DNA of 64,000 bases, from contig NZ_QFZL01000001.1 in the NCBI RefSeq assembly GCF_003171655.1, positions 806,001 to 870,000 of the forward strand, written 5' to 3'. This DNA is from Stakelama portus. GTDB lineage: Bacteria; Pseudomonadota; Alphaproteobacteria; Sphingomonadales; Sphingomonadaceae. Positions 1-10,449 of this stretch are shown here, piece by piece. Position numbers and translations under genes: made by a program. Position 1 is the first letter of the stretch. Each line of letters begins with the position of its first letter. The notes below the pieces were generated by a model. That model worked only from the letters and a program-made list of their open reading frames with translations. It made no database searches and was not told where the DNA came from.

Positions 1-192
1 CGGTTGGCCGTGACGGCGGTGATCGATCCGCAGCATTGGTGGACCACCGGAAGCCGTTGGGGAATCACTGCCGTGATCGAGGATCGTGCCGGCGTCGTGT
101 CGCATTGGGCGCTGGCGCATCCCGACGCACAGCCGGATTTCCACGATCCGAGTTGCTTTACGCTCGAACTCCCGGCACCCAAGCGCTCATGA
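1..192 (+). CDS. DOMON-like domain protein, C-terminal end only
   Basis: The reading frame is open from the first base, so the start lies upstream of the window and only the last 63 residues are seen. The tail (HWALAHPDAQPDF, then a short FTLEL segment) resembles the end of sphingomonad DOMON-like proteins, a beta-sandwich family of unclear role; this is recognition from memory of the family, not a search. The stop codon overlaps the start of the next gene as ATGA, so the two are probably translated in tandem. The next gene is a DUF1343 cell-wall hydrolase, and I see nothing in this fragment that defines a reaction. Confidence 0.6.
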   Translation, partial: RLAVTAVIDPQHWWTTGSRWGITAVIEDRAGVVSHWALAHPDAQPDFHDPSCFTLELPAPKRS

Positions 193-1385
193 AATTCGGT
201 ATCGACCGGCTGCTCGCCGACCCGGAATTGCGCAAGCCGCTTGAAGGCAGGCGCGTCGCGCTGCTCGCTCATCCCGCGTCGGTGACGCAGGATCTGACGC
301 ACAGCCTGGACGCGCTGGTGGCAAGCGGTCTGAACCTCTCTGCCGTCTTCGGTCCCCAGCACGGCGTCCGCGGCGACTTGCAGGACAATATGATGGAGTC
401 GCCGGATTTCACCGATCCCATTTATGGGATGCCGGTGTTCAGCCTCTATGGCGAAGTCCGGCGTCCCACCGGCCAGTCGATGCAGACATTCGACGTCATC
501 CTGATCGACCTTCAGGATCTGGGATGCCGCATCTACACCTATGTCACGACTTTGCTCTATATGCTCGAAGCGGCGGCGGCGCACGGCAAGGAAGTGTGGG
601 TGCTCGACCGGCCCAATCCGGCGGGTCGTCCGGTCGAGGGACTGACGTTGCTTCCCGGCTGGGAAAGTTTCGTCGGTGCCGGGCCGATGCCGATGCGACA
701 TGGCATGACGCTTGGCGAAATGGGCGCATGGTTCATCGACCGCTTTGGGCTCGATGTGGCGTATCGCGTGATCGAGATGGAAGGGTGGGAGCCCGAGACG
801 GGTCCCGGCTTCGGCTGGCCGGATTCTCGAGTGTGGATCAATCCCAGTCCCAATGCCGCGAACCTGAACATGGCACGCGCCTATGCCGGCACGGTCATGC
901 TGGAGGGCACAATGCTGTCTGAGGGGCGGGGGACGACTCGCCCGCTCGAATTGTTCGGTGCGCCGGATATCGACGCACGTGCGGTGATCGCGGAAATGCA
1001 GCGGATCGCCCCGGAATGGCTTGCCGGCTGCAGGTTGCGCGACATGTGGTTCCAGCCGACCTTCCATAAGCATCAAGGGGAATTGTGCAGCGGCGTGTTC
1101 ATCCATGCCGAGGGGCCGGATTACGGCCATGCTGCGTTCCGCCCCTGGCGGTTGCAGGCGGCCGGGTTCCGCGCGGTGCGGACGCTCTATCCGGAGTTCG
1201 GACTGTGGCGCGATTTTCCGTATGAATATGTCTTCGACAAGCTGGCGATCGACGTGATCAATGGCGGTCCGGCGTTGCGCGAATGGGTCGACGATCCGGC
1301 GGCCGCGCCGGGCGATCTCGATGCGATGGCCAGAGCAGATGAGGATGCCTGGTATCAGGAACGCCTGCCGTTCCTGCGCTATTGA
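189..1385 (+). CDS. DUF1343 family protein (NamZ-like exo-beta-N-acetylmuramidase)
   Basis: This 398-residue protein matches the DUF1343 family, whose characterised member NamZ removes terminal N-acetylmuramic acid from peptidoglycan fragments. Visible hallmarks are an early ALLAHPASV segment, the conserved GPQHGVRGDLQDNM motif near residue 60, and the DRPNPAGRPVEG and GRGTTRPLELFGAP motifs in the body. I placed the start at the ATG that overlaps the preceding stop (ATGA), because an upstream in-frame extension only mirrors the preceding gene. No clear signal peptide is visible at the N-terminus. A role in cell-wall recycling or muropeptide use is inference from the family. Confidence 0.9.
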   Translation: MKFGIDRLLADPELRKPLEGRRVALLAHPASVTQDLTHSLDALVASGLNLSAVFGPQHGVRGDLQDNMMESPDFTDPIYGMPVFSLYGEVRRPTGQSMQTFDVILIDLQDLGCRIYTYVTTLLYMLEAAAAHGKEVWVLDRPNPAGRPVEGLTLLPGWESFVGAGPMPMRHGMTLGEMGAWFIDRFGLDVAYRVIEMEGWEPETGPGFGWPDSRVWINPSPNAANLNMARAYAGTVMLEGTMLSEGRGTTRPLELFGAPDIDARAVIAEMQRIAPEWLAGCRLRDMWFQPTFHKHQGELCSGVFIHAEGPDYGHAAFRPWRLQAAGFRAVRTLYPEFGLWRDFPYEYVFDKLAIDVINGGPALREWVDDPAAAPGDLDAMARADEDAWYQERLPFLRY

Positions 1386-1441
1386 CCGGCATGAAGGGGC
1401 AGCGGATTGCACGCCGCGTCCGAACCGCCTAGACGCCGGAC

Positions 1442-2617
1442 ATGTTGGCGGGCCTGATTTTCGCCACCGAGGATGCAGAGGACCGGCCGGGTACGCTCGC
1501 CGCGACACTGCCGTTCGGCGGCATGACGCTTCTGGAATATCAAGTGCGGCTTCTGATCGGCGCCGGGGCCGGTCAGATCATGATCGCTGTCGCGCGGGTG
1601 ACGCCGGCGTTGCTTGGCGCAGTCGCGCGCGCGGGAAAGCGGGGCGTGCCAGTGGATATTGTCCGGTCGGCGGAAGAGGCCGCCGTAAAGGCGCATCCGC
1701 TTTCGCGCATCCTGGTAATGGCCGACAGTCTGGTTACCACTGATCCGGTGATGGACCGGATGGCCGCCGATGGACCTGAAGCGCTGCTGGTGACTAATGA
1801 TCCGAATTCGCCTGCCGCGATAGAACGGCTCGACATGCGCGATTGCTGGGCAGGAATTGCGCGCGTGCCGGCGCATCATCTGGGCGCGATCGCACGGATG
1901 CCCGACGATTGGGACTTTCAATCGGCGCTGCTGCGCGCAGCGGTGGAAGCGCGCGCCGAACATGTGCAACTGACCCAGGCATGGGAACGCGGTGGCCATA
2001 TGGTCGATCGCAGCGCCGAGCGGCTGGCATCGCGCAGCAACGCAGTGCTGGCCGCATTGACCGAACGGCGCACCACCTGGGCCGACCGCTGGATTTTCAC
2101 GCGGATGGCGCGGCTGATCCTGCCCAGGCTGGTCGAACGGAACGTGCCTGCAATTGCGCTGGCGGCGCTGGGCGGGGTGTTCGGGCTTGGCGGTCTCGCC
2201 GCGATGTCGTTCGACTGGGCGGGGTGGGGGTTGCTCGCCGCCATCGTCGCGGCAGTGATGTTCGCCACCGGCGGTGCGATGGCGGCGCTGCGCGGCGAGG
2301 ACAAGCGCGCGGACCTGTTCGAAGGGTTGATCGGGTTTCTGGTCGCTGCCGCCGTTCTGATCGCCGGCTGGCGCGAATCGGTGGCGCAATGGACCGGCAC
2401 CGGCGCGGTGCTGGCGCTTGCGACTGTCCTCCTCCACGCGCTGTCCGAACGCAGCGGCGCGCGGCACCGGCGATGGTGGGGCAGCCCATCGGCCTATCTT
2501 CTGATCCTCACGCCCTTCGCATTCGCCGACTGGCTCACGACGGGGCTTGGGATTCTTGCGATATATTCATGCTTAACGCTGGCAAGCGCGGTTGAGACGA
2601 TTCGAGAAAAGCCTTAG
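1442..2617 (+). CDS. nucleotidyltransferase-like / membrane fusion protein, possibly degenerate CDP-alcohol phosphotransferase
   Basis: This 391-residue protein has an N-terminal half with a nucleotidyltransferase-like layout (ATLPFGGMTLLEYQVRLL, then VMADSLVTTDPVM) and a C-terminal half with about six hydrophobic helices from residue 235 onward. The order recalls bifunctional IPCT-DIPPS enzymes, where a sugar-phosphate cytidylyltransferase precedes a CDP-alcohol phosphotransferase. The second domain lacks the family signature DGxxAR...G...D...D: around residues 274-296 the sequence reads GGAMAALRGEDKRADLFEGL, without the catalytic aspartates. It may be an inactive or repurposed relative. It stands alone between the DUF1343 and DUF2336 genes in the same direction. 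The family assignment is tentative. Confidence 0.6.
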   Translation: MLAGLIFATEDAEDRPGTLAATLPFGGMTLLEYQVRLLIGAGAGQIMIAVARVTPALLGAVARAGKRGVPVDIVRSAEEAAVKAHPLSRILVMADSLVTTDPVMDRMAADGPEALLVTNDPNSPAAIERLDMRDCWAGIARVPAHHLGAIARMPDDWDFQSALLRAAVEARAEHVQLTQAWERGGHMVDRSAERLASRSNAVLAALTERRTTWADRWIFTRMARLILPRLVERNVPAIALAALGGVFGLGGLAAMSFDWAGWGLLAAIVAAVMFATGGAMAALRGEDKRADLFEGLIGFLVAAAVLIAGWRESVAQWTGTGAVLALATVLLHALSERSGARHRRWWGSPSAYLLILTPFAFADWLTTGLGILAIYSCLTLASAVETIREKP

Positions 2618-2652
2618 TCTCCTCTTAAGGACACTTCCGCTATCCGAGGATC

Positions 2653-3771
2653 ATGTCGGACAACCCCGTCGACATGCGCGATGGCGCCCCCATCGGCGCC
2701 AAAGAGCTGCTTGCGCGAGCAGCGGCTGAAGAATCGCGCGCTTTTCATATGCTGACGGTGGCGATCGAGGATTTTTTCCTGCCCGAGGAATCACGGCTCG
2801 ACGAGCGTACGCGTTCGGCGCTGACGATCCTGTTGCGCGGCATGATCGAAACCGTCGAATCCGAAGTGCGCGCGCATGCGATTCGGCTGCTTTCCGCGCG
2901 AAATGCGCCCGATCTCGCCGACGCGCTGAACGCGGATGCGCAGCCGGTGATGGCGCGGCTGATGCGATCGGGGATCCTGCGCGATTCGGAATTGATGACC
3001 GAGTTGATGGCGCGGGTGCGTCAGGAACTGCTGGGCGCGGCATTGCCGATGCAGGCGCCCGACGATCCCGAACGGCCGAGCCTGATCAATCGCTATGTCC
3101 AGCATCCCGACCGCGTGCTTGCGGCCGGAGCGATGGCCGTGATGATCGCCGAGAGCCGCCGGCATGGCAGTCCCGATACGGGACAATTGTCGCATACCGA
3201 TTTGCCTGCCGAACTGCATCACAAGCTGGTCTGGTGGGTTGCGGCGGCATTGCGCGAACGTGCCGCCGATGTCGCCGGGGACGCGATCGATGCGCTCGAT
3301 CAGGCGCTTACCGAAGCGGCGCAGCGCAGCCTGGCCGCCTATGACGAAGGCGATCGACTGGAGGCGGCGGCGCTGCGGTTCGCCTCCGCCGTCGATGCGC
3401 AGCCTTCCGAACTGGCGCAGTTGCTGGTCGAATCGCTGGGCGATAGGCGGATCGTGCTGTTTACTTCGTTGCTCGCCCATGCGCTCGGCATCGGATATCC
3501 GGTGGCGCGCGACATGGTGCTCGATCCGCGCGGCGACCGGTTGTGGGTGGCACTGCGCGCGCTGGAATGCCCGCGCGAGGCGATCGCGCAGATCGGCTAT
3601 GCGCTGAGCGAAAGCGATCCGCGCCGCGATCTGGAACGTTTTGCCGACCGGCTTGACGAAATCGCAGCAATTGCAGCGGATGAGGCGCGAGACGCGCTTG
3701 CACCCCTGCGGCTGCATCCCGATTATCGGGCGGCGCTATTGGCTCTGGATCGTTCGGGAGGGGAGGGATGA
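2653..3771 (+). CDS. DUF2336 domain-containing protein
   Basis: This 372-residue, strongly helical, Ala/Arg-rich protein matches DUF2336, an alphaproteobacterial family of HEAT-like helical repeats without a known reaction. The typical region (VQHPDRVLAAGAMAVMIAES followed by LHHKLVWWVAAALRE) lies near residues 145-205. There is no signal peptide or membrane segment, so it is probably cytoplasmic. Its stop overlaps the start of the downstream kinase-like gene by four bases (ATGA), which points to translational coupling and a shared signalling role. The role is inference from context. Confidence 0.85.
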   Translation: MSDNPVDMRDGAPIGAKELLARAAAEESRAFHMLTVAIEDFFLPEESRLDERTRSALTILLRGMIETVESEVRAHAIRLLSARNAPDLADALNADAQPVMARLMRSGILRDSELMTELMARVRQELLGAALPMQAPDDPERPSLINRYVQHPDRVLAAGAMAVMIAESRRHGSPDTGQLSHTDLPAELHHKLVWWVAAALRERAADVAGDAIDALDQALTEAAQRSLAAYDEGDRLEAAALRFASAVDAQPSELAQLLVESLGDRRIVLFTSLLAHALGIGYPVARDMVLDPRGDRLWVALRALECPREAIAQIGYALSESDPRRDLERFADRLDEIAAIAADEARDALAPLRLHPDYRAALLALDRSGGEG

Positions 3772-5159
3772 ACGCTATCGATCCATCGCTTCCCACTGCA
3801 ATCGGTCGTGTCGATGCCGATGGGCATCTGATCGACGCCGAACGCCGCCTGGCCGAGCTCAACGAACGTGCGGGCGGGAAGGCAGGCGCTGCGCTTGCCG
3901 TGCCGCAGATCGCGACGATCGCGCGACTGGCCCAGCGGCTGGGCATCGCGATTTCTCGCAATGTGATCGCCGCCGATGGCGAAGACGATCTGGAACTATG
4001 GGTTCGCGCCGAGCCTGAGGAAGGCGGCGTGCGGCTGGAAGTCAGCGGCTGGCGCCCGCGCGCTGCATGGCGGGCACCCGCGCCGGAGCCCGAACGCGCC
4101 CGCGATTTCTTTCGCTCTGCGGCGGACTGGTTGTGGGAAACCGATGCCTCGTTGCGCATCACCTATCTCTCGATCGAAGCGGGCGCGCGCTATGGATTCG
4201 ATTCGAGCGCGATGCTGGGTCAGCCGCTGACGCGCCTGTTCGCGCTCGAGCAGGACGATCATGGCGAATTGCCGATCCTGGGCGCGGTGGCGGCACAGCG
4301 GCGTTTCGACGGCCAGAAGGCCGAATTGCGCGGTACCGGGCGGATGGTCCGCCTCGATGCGACGCCACGTACCGATCCGACCGGGCGTTTTGCCGGCTTC
4401 GTCGGTGCGGCGCATATGCTCGAATCGCCGCCGGTCGCACCGAAAGTGGATGCGCCGGTGCCGGTGGCGCCGTTCGGCGGTTTTCCGGACAGCTTCAGCC
4501 AGCGGCTCGACCGCGCGCTGCGCAGTCCGCTGGGCAAGATCATCGCCAATGCCGATTCGATCAGCGCGCGCACCGAAGGGCCGTTGAAGGACGATTATGC
4601 CGAATATGCGAGCGATATCGCCAATGCCGGGCGGCACCTGCTCGGCCTGATCGACGATCTGGTCGATCTTCAGGCGATCGAGCGCGAGGATTTCACGACC
4701 GAGGCCGAACCGATCGACCTGGCCGATGCCGCGCGCCGTGCCGCAGGGCTTCTCGCCGTACGTGCGTCGCAAGCCGATGTGCGGATCGACAAGCCCGCGA
4801 CCGATGAACAGGTGCCGGTAACCGGTGAGTTCCGCCGCGCGTTGCAGGTGCTGGTCAATCTGATCGGCAACGCCGTCCGCTATTCGCCGCCGGGCGGCAT
4901 GGTGTGGATCCGGATGGAACGCGAAGGCGATATGGGATGCGTGATCGTCGCCGATCAGGGCAAGGGCATTGCCGAAGCCGATCAGGCGAAGATTTTCGAG
5001 AAGTTCGGTCGCGTCGATCCGACCGAGCCGGGCGGCAGCGGACTGGGCCTCTATATCGCGCGGCGGCTTGCGCGGGCGATGGGCGGGGATTTGACGGTGG
5101 ACAGCGCGCCGGGAATGGGTGCGCGTTTCGTGTTCACGCTGCCCTGGCGGCCGAACTAG
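3768..5159 (+). CDS. PAS-domain sensor histidine kinase-like protein lacking the phospho-acceptor His
   Basis: This is a 463-residue cytoplasmic protein. A PAS-like sensor region spans about residues 105-215, followed by a dimerisation helix and a complete HATPase domain. ATP-lid motifs are intact: N box LVNLIGNAVRYSP, G1 DQGKGI, F box KIFEKFGR and G2 GGSGLGLYIARRLA. The expected H-box (SHELRTPL in typical kinases) reads DRALRSPL, with Arg249 where the phosphorylated His should be. The protein is thus unlikely to autophosphorylate in the usual way. It may sense or bind ATP, act as a pseudokinase, or work through a partner. It is coupled to the upstream DUF2336 gene, and no response regulator is adjacent. 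There is no membrane segment. Confidence 0.85.
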   Translation: MNAIDPSLPTAIGRVDADGHLIDAERRLAELNERAGGKAGAALAVPQIATIARLAQRLGIAISRNVIAADGEDDLELWVRAEPEEGGVRLEVSGWRPRAAWRAPAPEPERARDFFRSAADWLWETDASLRITYLSIEAGARYGFDSSAMLGQPLTRLFALEQDDHGELPILGAVAAQRRFDGQKAELRGTGRMVRLDATPRTDPTGRFAGFVGAAHMLESPPVAPKVDAPVPVAPFGGFPDSFSQRLDRALRSPLGKIIANADSISARTEGPLKDDYAEYASDIANAGRHLLGLIDDLVDLQAIEREDFTTEAEPIDLADAARRAAGLLAVRASQADVRIDKPATDEQVPVTGEFRRALQVLVNLIGNAVRYSPPGGMVWIRMEREGDMGCVIVADQGKGIAEADQAKIFEKFGRVDPTEPGGSGLGLYIARRLARAMGGDLTVDSAPGMGARFVFTLPWRPN

Positions 5160-5183
5160 GAAAGCGGCGCTAGGAAGGCGGCG

Positions 5184-5447
5184 TCAGAGGCGCTCTTCTT
5201 CGGCCTGACGCGCTTCCCTTTCCGCTTTTTTCCGCGCTTTTTCTTCTTCGCGGGTCGGCACCAGCCGGACCCCCGCGATCAGGATCGCGCTCAGAACGGC
5301 GATGATCGCGCCGTTCCGAATCCATTGCCTGTCGTCGATCATGAAGCTGTCGGCGGGCATGCGGACGATTCCCGCGCCCTGAAGCATGAACACTATGCCC
5401 GCCAGAAAGCCGAGGATACCGGCGAAGATCAGAATATTCTGTCGCAT
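5184..5447 (-). CDS. small two-helix membrane protein
   Basis: This 87-residue protein has two hydrophobic segments, ILIFAGILGFLAGIVFML at the N-terminus and a second around residues 46-63. They are followed by a highly charged Lys/Arg/Glu-rich cytoplasmic tail (EEEKARKKAEREARQAEEE) that probably forms a short coiled coil. It lies downstream of gltA on the same strand. I recognise no catalytic motif. Conserved small membrane proteins of this type are common in sphingomonads, but I cannot assign a function. Confidence 0.7.
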   Translation of the reverse strand: MRQNILIFAGILGFLAGIVFMLQGAGIVRMPADSFMIDDRQWIRNGAIIAVLSAILIAGVRLVPTREEEKARKKAEREARQAEEERL

Positions 5448-5482
5448 GACAACTCCCTGCTTCGCCGGTGTTTCCTATCGGA

Positions 5483-6766
5483 TCAGCGCTGCTCCACCGG
5501 AACATAATCGCGCTGCGTCGGGCCGGTGTAAAGCTGGCGCGGGCGGCCGATCTTCTGCGCAGGATCCGAAATCATTTCGTTCCACTGCGCCACCCAGCCG
5601 ACCGTGCGGGCAAGTGCGAAGAGCACGGTGAACATCTCGGTCGGGAAACCGATCGCCGACAGGATCACGCCCGAATAGAAATCGACGTTCGGGAACAGCT
5701 TCTTCTCGATGAAATATTCGTCGTTAAGGGCGATTTCCTCGAGCTTCAGCGCGGTTTCGAACACCGGATCGGAAACCTTGAGCGATTCGAACACTTCGCG
5801 GACCGTTGCCTGCATCACCGTCGCGCGCGGATCGTAATTCTTGTACACCCGGTGGCCGAAGCCCATCAGGCGGAACGGATCATCCTTGTTCTTCGCGCGG
5901 GCGATATATTCGGGGATGCGTTCCGGACGGCCGATTTCGCGCAGCATGTTGAGCGCGGCTTCGTTGGCGCCGCCATGTGCCGGACCCCACAGGCAGGCGA
6001 TGCCCGCCGCGATGCACGCGAACGGATTGGCGCCCGACGAACCGGCAAGGCGCACGGTCGAGGTCGATGCGTTCTGTTCATGGTCGGCGTGGAGGATGAA
6101 GATCCGGTCCATCGCCTTTTCGACCGCCGGGTTCACTTCATACGGCTCTGCCGGCACCCCGAAGGTCATGCGCAGGAAATTGCCGGTATAGCTCAGCGAA
6201 TTGTCCGGATAGAGGAACGGCTGACCCATCGAATATTTATACGCCATCGCCGCGATCGTCGGCATTTTCGCGATCAGGCGATAGCTGGCGATCATCCGCT
6301 GATGCGGATCGGTGATGTCGGTCGAATCGTGATAAAAGGCCGAAAGCGCGCCGACGACACCGCACATGATCGCCATCGGGTGCGCATCGCGGCGGAACCC
6401 GCGATAGAAAGTCGCAAGCTGTTCGTGCAGCATCGTATGACGGCTGATCGTCCAGCTGAAGCTCTCCAGCTCGTCCTTCGACGGCAGTTCGCCGTTGAGG
6501 AGGAGGTAGGAGACTTCCATGAAGCTCGACTGCTCGGCGAGCTGACCGATCGGATAGCCGCGATGCAGCAGGACGCCTTCGTCGCCATCGATATAGGTCA
6601 GGCCGCTTTCGCAGCTCGCCGTCGACGTGAACCCGGGGTCATAGGTGAACATGCCGGTGTTCGCGTAGAGCTTTCGGATGTCGACGACATCGGGGCCGAC
6701 ACTGCCCGCGAGCACCGGATATTCGGTTTCACCCCCACCCGCCGTCAGCTTCGCGGTATCGGTCAT
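5483..6766 (-). CDS. gltA: citrate synthase
   Basis: This 427-residue type II (NADH-sensitive-length) citrate synthase condenses acetyl-CoA with oxaloacetate to start the TCA cycle. Catalytic landmarks are [18 protein letters not shown], then the catalytic-His segment [11 protein letters not shown], the second His in [14 protein letters not shown], and the catalytic Asp in PNVDFYSG. The length equals the family norm. It lies 23 bases downstream of gltX on the same strand, so the two may share a transcript. The N-terminal beta-rich extension typical of the hexameric Gram-negative enzymes is present. Confidence 0.98.
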   Translation of the reverse strand: MTDTAKLTAGGGETEYPVLAGSVGPDVVDIRKLYANTGMFTYDPGFTSTASCESGLTYIDGDEGVLLHRGYPIGQLAEQSSFMEVSYLLLNGELPSKDELESFSWTISRHTMLHEQLATFYRGFRRDAHPMAIMCGVVGALSAFYHDSTDITDPHQRMIASYRLIAKMPTIAAMAYKYSMGQPFLYPDNSLSYTGNFLRMTFGVPAEPYEVNPAVEKAMDRIFILHADHEQNASTSTVRLAGSSGANPFACIAAGIACLWGPAHGGANEAALNMLREIGRPERIPEYIARAKNKDDPFRLMGFGHRVYKNYDPRATVMQATVREVFESLKVSDPVFETALKLEEIALNDEYFIEKKLFPNVDFYSGVILSAIGFPTEMFTVLFALARTVGWVAQWNEMISDPAQKIGRPRQLYTGPTQRDYVPVEQR

Positions 6767-6789
6767 GCATGCATCCTTTCATTCAACCT

Positions 6790-8238
6790 TTAAGCCGGGT
6801 CGGCCATCTGATCAGCGATCCGCCCCAGGCTTTCTTCACGGCCCAGCAGCAGCAGGACATCGAAGATTCCGGGCGAGGTGCGCCGACCAGTCAGCGCTGC
6901 ACGCAGCGGCTGAGCCACGGCGCCCAGCTTTACCCCTGAATCCTCGGCGACCTTGCGTACCGCCGTTTCGAGTTCTTCCGTATCCCAGGAAGCAGCGGCG
7001 TCAAGCGCCCCGTGCAACCGGGCCAGCAAAGCTCTCGCGTCGCCCTCTAGCAGAGCATTTGCCGCTTCGTCCAATTCAAGTGGGCGCTTGCGAAAGAGAA
7101 ACATTGCGCCGTCGGCAAGTTCCAGCAGATTGGCGGCTCTTACTTTGAGAACCCCCATGCCGCGACGCAGCAATTCCCTGTCTTCCGATAGGAGTTCGAA
7201 GGGAAGACGATCGGCCACCAGATCGGCGAGGCGATCATCATCCGCTTCGCGGATATAATGACCGTTCAGGTTCTCCAGCTTCTTCAAATCGAACCGTGCT
7301 GGTGATTTTCCGACGCCATCGAGCGAGAACCATTCGATGGCCTGTTCGCGACTGATGATCTCCGCATCGCCATGGCCCCAGCCGAGGCGCAGGAGATAAT
7401 TGCTCACCGCTTCCGGGAGCAGACCCATATCGTCGCGATAGGCATCGACGCCGAGCGCACCATGGCGCTTCGACAATTTTGCGCCGTCCGCGCCGTGGAT
7501 CAGCGGGACATGGGCATAGGTCGGTTCCGCCCAGCCGCATTCGATCGCCTGCATCGCGCGATAGATCGGCAATTGGCGGAACGCGTTGTTCAGGTGATCG
7601 TCGCCGCGAATCACATGCGTGACGCCCATATCGTTATCGTCGACCACGACCGCGAGCATATAGGTCGGCGTGCCATCCGAACGGAGCAGCACGAAATCGT
7701 CGATTTCGCTGTTCTGGACCGTGACATTGCCCTGGACCTGATCGGCGATCGTGACGGCGCCTTCGCGCGGCGCCTTCAGCCGGACGACGAATGGCTTGTC
7801 GCCGCCTTCAGCCGGATCGCGGTCGCGCCAGCGGCCATCATAGCGGATCGGCTTGCCGGCCGCGCGCTGGCTTTCGCGCAGTTCGGTAAGCTCTTCGGGC
7901 GTCGCGAAACATTTATAGGCGTGACCGGCGGCGAGCAGCTTGTGCGCGACTTCCGCATGCCGGGCCTGGCGGGCGAACTGGAACACCGGTTCCTCGTCGC
8001 CTTCCAGCCCCAGCCATCCCAGCCCGTCGAAAATCGCTTCGATCGCGGCGTCGGTGGACCGCGCCCGATCGGTATCCTCGATCCGCAGCAGGAACTTGCC
8101 GCCATGATGGCGGGCAAAGAGATAGTTGAACAGCGCGGTGCGTGCGCCGCCGATATGCAGATAGCCAGTCGGCGAGGGGGCGAACCGCGTCACCACGCCT
8201 CCGCCCGGCGTACCGCCGGTTTCAGATCTTGCGCCCAA
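6790..8238 (-). CDS. gltX: glutamate--tRNA ligase
   Basis: This 482-residue class I aminoacyl-tRNA synthetase charges tRNA-Glu in the cytoplasm. The N-terminal signature [19 protein letters not shown] carries the HIGH-type motif, and the KMSKS-type loop reads [10 protein letters not shown] near residue 250. The C-terminal anticodon-binding domain is complete. The chosen start leaves about 14 residues before the conserved block, and a GTG just before VTRFAPSP is a shorter alternative. It is divergent from comEC with under 30 bases between the starts, so their promoters must overlap or lie within coding sequence. Confidence 0.97.
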   Translation of the reverse strand: MGARSETGGTPGGGVVTRFAPSPTGYLHIGGARTALFNYLFARHHGGKFLLRIEDTDRARSTDAAIEAIFDGLGWLGLEGDEEPVFQFARQARHAEVAHKLLAAGHAYKCFATPEELTELRESQRAAGKPIRYDGRWRDRDPAEGGDKPFVVRLKAPREGAVTIADQVQGNVTVQNSEIDDFVLLRSDGTPTYMLAVVVDDNDMGVTHVIRGDDHLNNAFRQLPIYRAMQAIECGWAEPTYAHVPLIHGADGAKLSKRHGALGVDAYRDDMGLLPEAVSNYLLRLGWGHGDAEIISREQAIEWFSLDGVGKSPARFDLKKLENLNGHYIREADDDRLADLVADRLPFELLSEDRELLRRGMGVLKVRAANLLELADGAMFLFRKRPLELDEAANALLEGDARALLARLHGALDAAASWDTEELETAVRKVAEDSGVKLGAVAQPLRAALTGRRTSPGIFDVLLLLGREESLGRIADQMADPA

Positions 8239-8265
8239 CCGCGCTTGCTCCCAGACAGAAAATTG

Positions 8266-10449
8266 ATGGCCAGTTCAGCCGGGCATGCCCCTAGCACGGG
8301 CTTTGCGTCGCTTCAAATCGCGGCGCGATCACGATTGTCGAAAGCCCGCGAGGCACTGGAACGCTGGCTGGAGGCCGAGCGCGACCAGCTGATATTGTGG
8401 ATACCGGTGCTGCTGGGCGCGGGTATCGCGGGCTGGTTTGCCCTGGCGCGACCTGAACAATGGTGGGCGCTGATTCTGGCCGGATGCGCGGTCGCGCTCC
8501 TTGCCGTTGCGCTTTCCGGGCCCGGGCGCGCCGGGCGCAGCGTGGCGGTGGGTGCGGTGATGGTTGCGATGGGGTGCGGCCTGATCTGGTGGCGGGCCGA
8601 AAGCGTGGCGGCGCCGGTGTTGGCGCGGCCGGGCGTTTTCACGGTGACCGGTCGGGTGGTCGATGTCGAGCCGCTGCCGGCTCGCGAGCTGGTGCGGGTG
8701 ACGCTGCGTACCGACCCGCAACCGCGCCTGCCGCCCCGGATTCGCGTCAATATTGCCGAGAAGGATTTGCCCGATGGAATGGTGCAGGGCGCGAGGATCC
8801 GGCTTCGCAGCTGGCTGATGCCGCCCGCTTCGGCATCGGTGCCGGGCGCCTATGATTTTGCGCGCGTTGCCTGGTTTCAGGGGCTGGGTGCGAGCGGCCG
8901 GGCATTTCCGGGTGTTACGGTGATCGCGGCGGGGCGGAACGGCGGGCAATTGCGCCATCGGCTTGCCGACCATATTCGCGAACGGATCGATGGCGGTGCA
9001 GGCGCGATCGCTGCGACGCTGGCGACCGGGGATCGCGGCGGCATTTCCGATGACGATGCGGAGGCGATGCGGCGATCGGGTCTGGCGCATCTCCTGTCGA
9101 TCAGTGGGCTGCATGTCACTGCCGTAACCGGGGCGGCGATGCTGTTGGTGCTGCGGTTGCTGGCGCTCAGCCCGTGGCTGGCGTTGCGGGTGCGGTTGCC
9201 GCTGGTGGCAGCAGGCGCCGGGGCACTCGCCGCGATCGGCTATACGCTGCTCACCGGCGCCGAAGTGCCGACGGTGCGATCCTGCGCCGCGGCGCTGCTG
9301 ATATTGCTGGCGATGGCGCTGGGGCGCGAGGCGATTACGCTGCGGCTGATCGCCGCCGGGGCATTGCTGGTGCTGCTGCTTTGGCCAGAAACGCTGGCAG
9401 GGCCGAGTTTTCAGTTGAGCTTCGCCGCCGTCACCGCAATCGTTGCGTTGCACGAAAGCCCGCTGGTTCGGCGCTGGTTCGCCCGACGCGAAGAGCGATG
9501 GTGGCGGCGCGGCGGGCGCATCCTTGGCTCGCTGTTGCTCACCGGGTTTGTCGTCGAAGTCGCGCTGATGCCGATCGCGCTGTTCCATTTTCACAAGGCG
9601 GGGATTTACGGCGCGCTGGCCAATGTCGTGGCGATTCCGCTCACGACCTTCATCGTCATGCCGATCGAGGCGCTGGCGTTGGTGTTCGATGCGGTTGGGC
9701 TGGGTGCGCCCTTATGGTGGCTGACGGGCGTTGCGCTGAAGGCATTGCTGGCGCTGGCGCATGCCACGGCGGATGCGCCGGGATCGGTCGCGTCATTGCC
9801 GACCATGCCGAAAGCGGCGTTCGTGCTGATGGTTGCGGGCGGGCTGTGGCTTGCGCTGTGGCGGACGCGGATGCGTTTCGCCGGGGGTATCGCGATTGCG
9901 ATCGGCGCGGTCTGGGCAGTGGCGACGCCGGTGCCGGACCTGATCGTCAGTGGCGACGGCAGGCATCTGGCGCTGCGCCTGCCCGATGGGCGGTTTGCGC
10001 TGCTGCGCGGCAGGGCGGGGGACTATACGCGGGCGATGTTCGGCGAAACCGCCGGATCGCAGGCCGAACTGGCGACTCTGGCCGATCAGCCGGGCGCGAA
10101 ATGCAGCAAGGATGTCTGCGTCACCGATATCACCAGCGGCGGGCGGCAATGGCGCATCGCGGCGACGCGGACCGACAATTTCCTGCCCTATCCCGAACTC
10201 ATCAGCCTGTGCGGTACGGTCGATATCTTCGTTTCGGACCGTCGCATGCCGCAAGCGTGCCGGCCACGCTGGCTGCTCGCCGACCCCGGGACGCTGACCC
10301 GCACCGGAGGGCTTGCCCTGACGTTGCGCGATCCGCCGACCATGCGGACAGTGTTGCTGTCCGGCGACCGGCACCCCTGGGTGGTTGCCGGGCGGCCTGC
10401 GCCGCGCCGGTCATCGCCGAGCGCAGCGCAGCAACCCAAGCCTCAATAG
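8266..10449 (+). CDS. comEC: ComEC/Rec2 family competence membrane protein
   Basis: This is a 727-residue inner-membrane protein. The first part holds two to three membrane helices and a DUF4131-type soluble region ([19 protein letters not shown]). The middle carries the ComEC core with the motif [20 protein letters not shown] near residue 275 and about eight helices. ComEC proteins form the channel that takes single-stranded DNA across the inner membrane. The C-terminal part keeps a beta-lactamase-like fold ([17 protein letters not shown]), but no HxHxDH zinc motif is visible, as in many alphaproteobacterial homologues. I used the ATG at 8266, because upstream in-frame codons only mirror gltX. 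Its end overlaps the convergent lexA end by a few bases. Confidence 0.92.
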   Translation: MASSAGHAPSTGFASLQIAARSRLSKAREALERWLEAERDQLILWIPVLLGAGIAGWFALARPEQWWALILAGCAVALLAVALSGPGRAGRSVAVGAVMVAMGCGLIWWRAESVAAPVLARPGVFTVTGRVVDVEPLPARELVRVTLRTDPQPRLPPRIRVNIAEKDLPDGMVQGARIRLRSWLMPPASASVPGAYDFARVAWFQGLGASGRAFPGVTVIAAGRNGGQLRHRLADHIRERIDGGAGAIAATLATGDRGGISDDDAEAMRRSGLAHLLSISGLHVTAVTGAAMLLVLRLLALSPWLALRVRLPLVAAGAGALAAIGYTLLTGAEVPTVRSCAAALLILLAMALGREAITLRLIAAGALLVLLLWPETLAGPSFQLSFAAVTAIVALHESPLVRRWFARREERWWRRGGRILGSLLLTGFVVEVALMPIALFHFHKAGIYGALANVVAIPLTTFIVMPIEALALVFDAVGLGAPLWWLTGVALKALLALAHATADAPGSVASLPTMPKAAFVLMVAGGLWLALWRTRMRFAGGIAIAIGAVWAVATPVPDLIVSGDGRHLALRLPDGRFALLRGRAGDYTRAMFGETAGSQAELATLADQPGAKCSKDVCVTDITSGGRQWRIAATRTDNFLPYPELISLCGTVDIFVSDRRMPQACRPRWLLADPGTLTRTGGLALTLRDPPTMRTVLLSGDRHPWVVAGRPAPRRSSPSAAQQPKPQ

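Noticed and set aside
7372..8265. Long N-terminal extension of the comEC frame
   Set aside because: It is antisense to gltX and has the Arg/Ala-rich composition of a shadow frame; the ComEC protein begins naturally at 8266.
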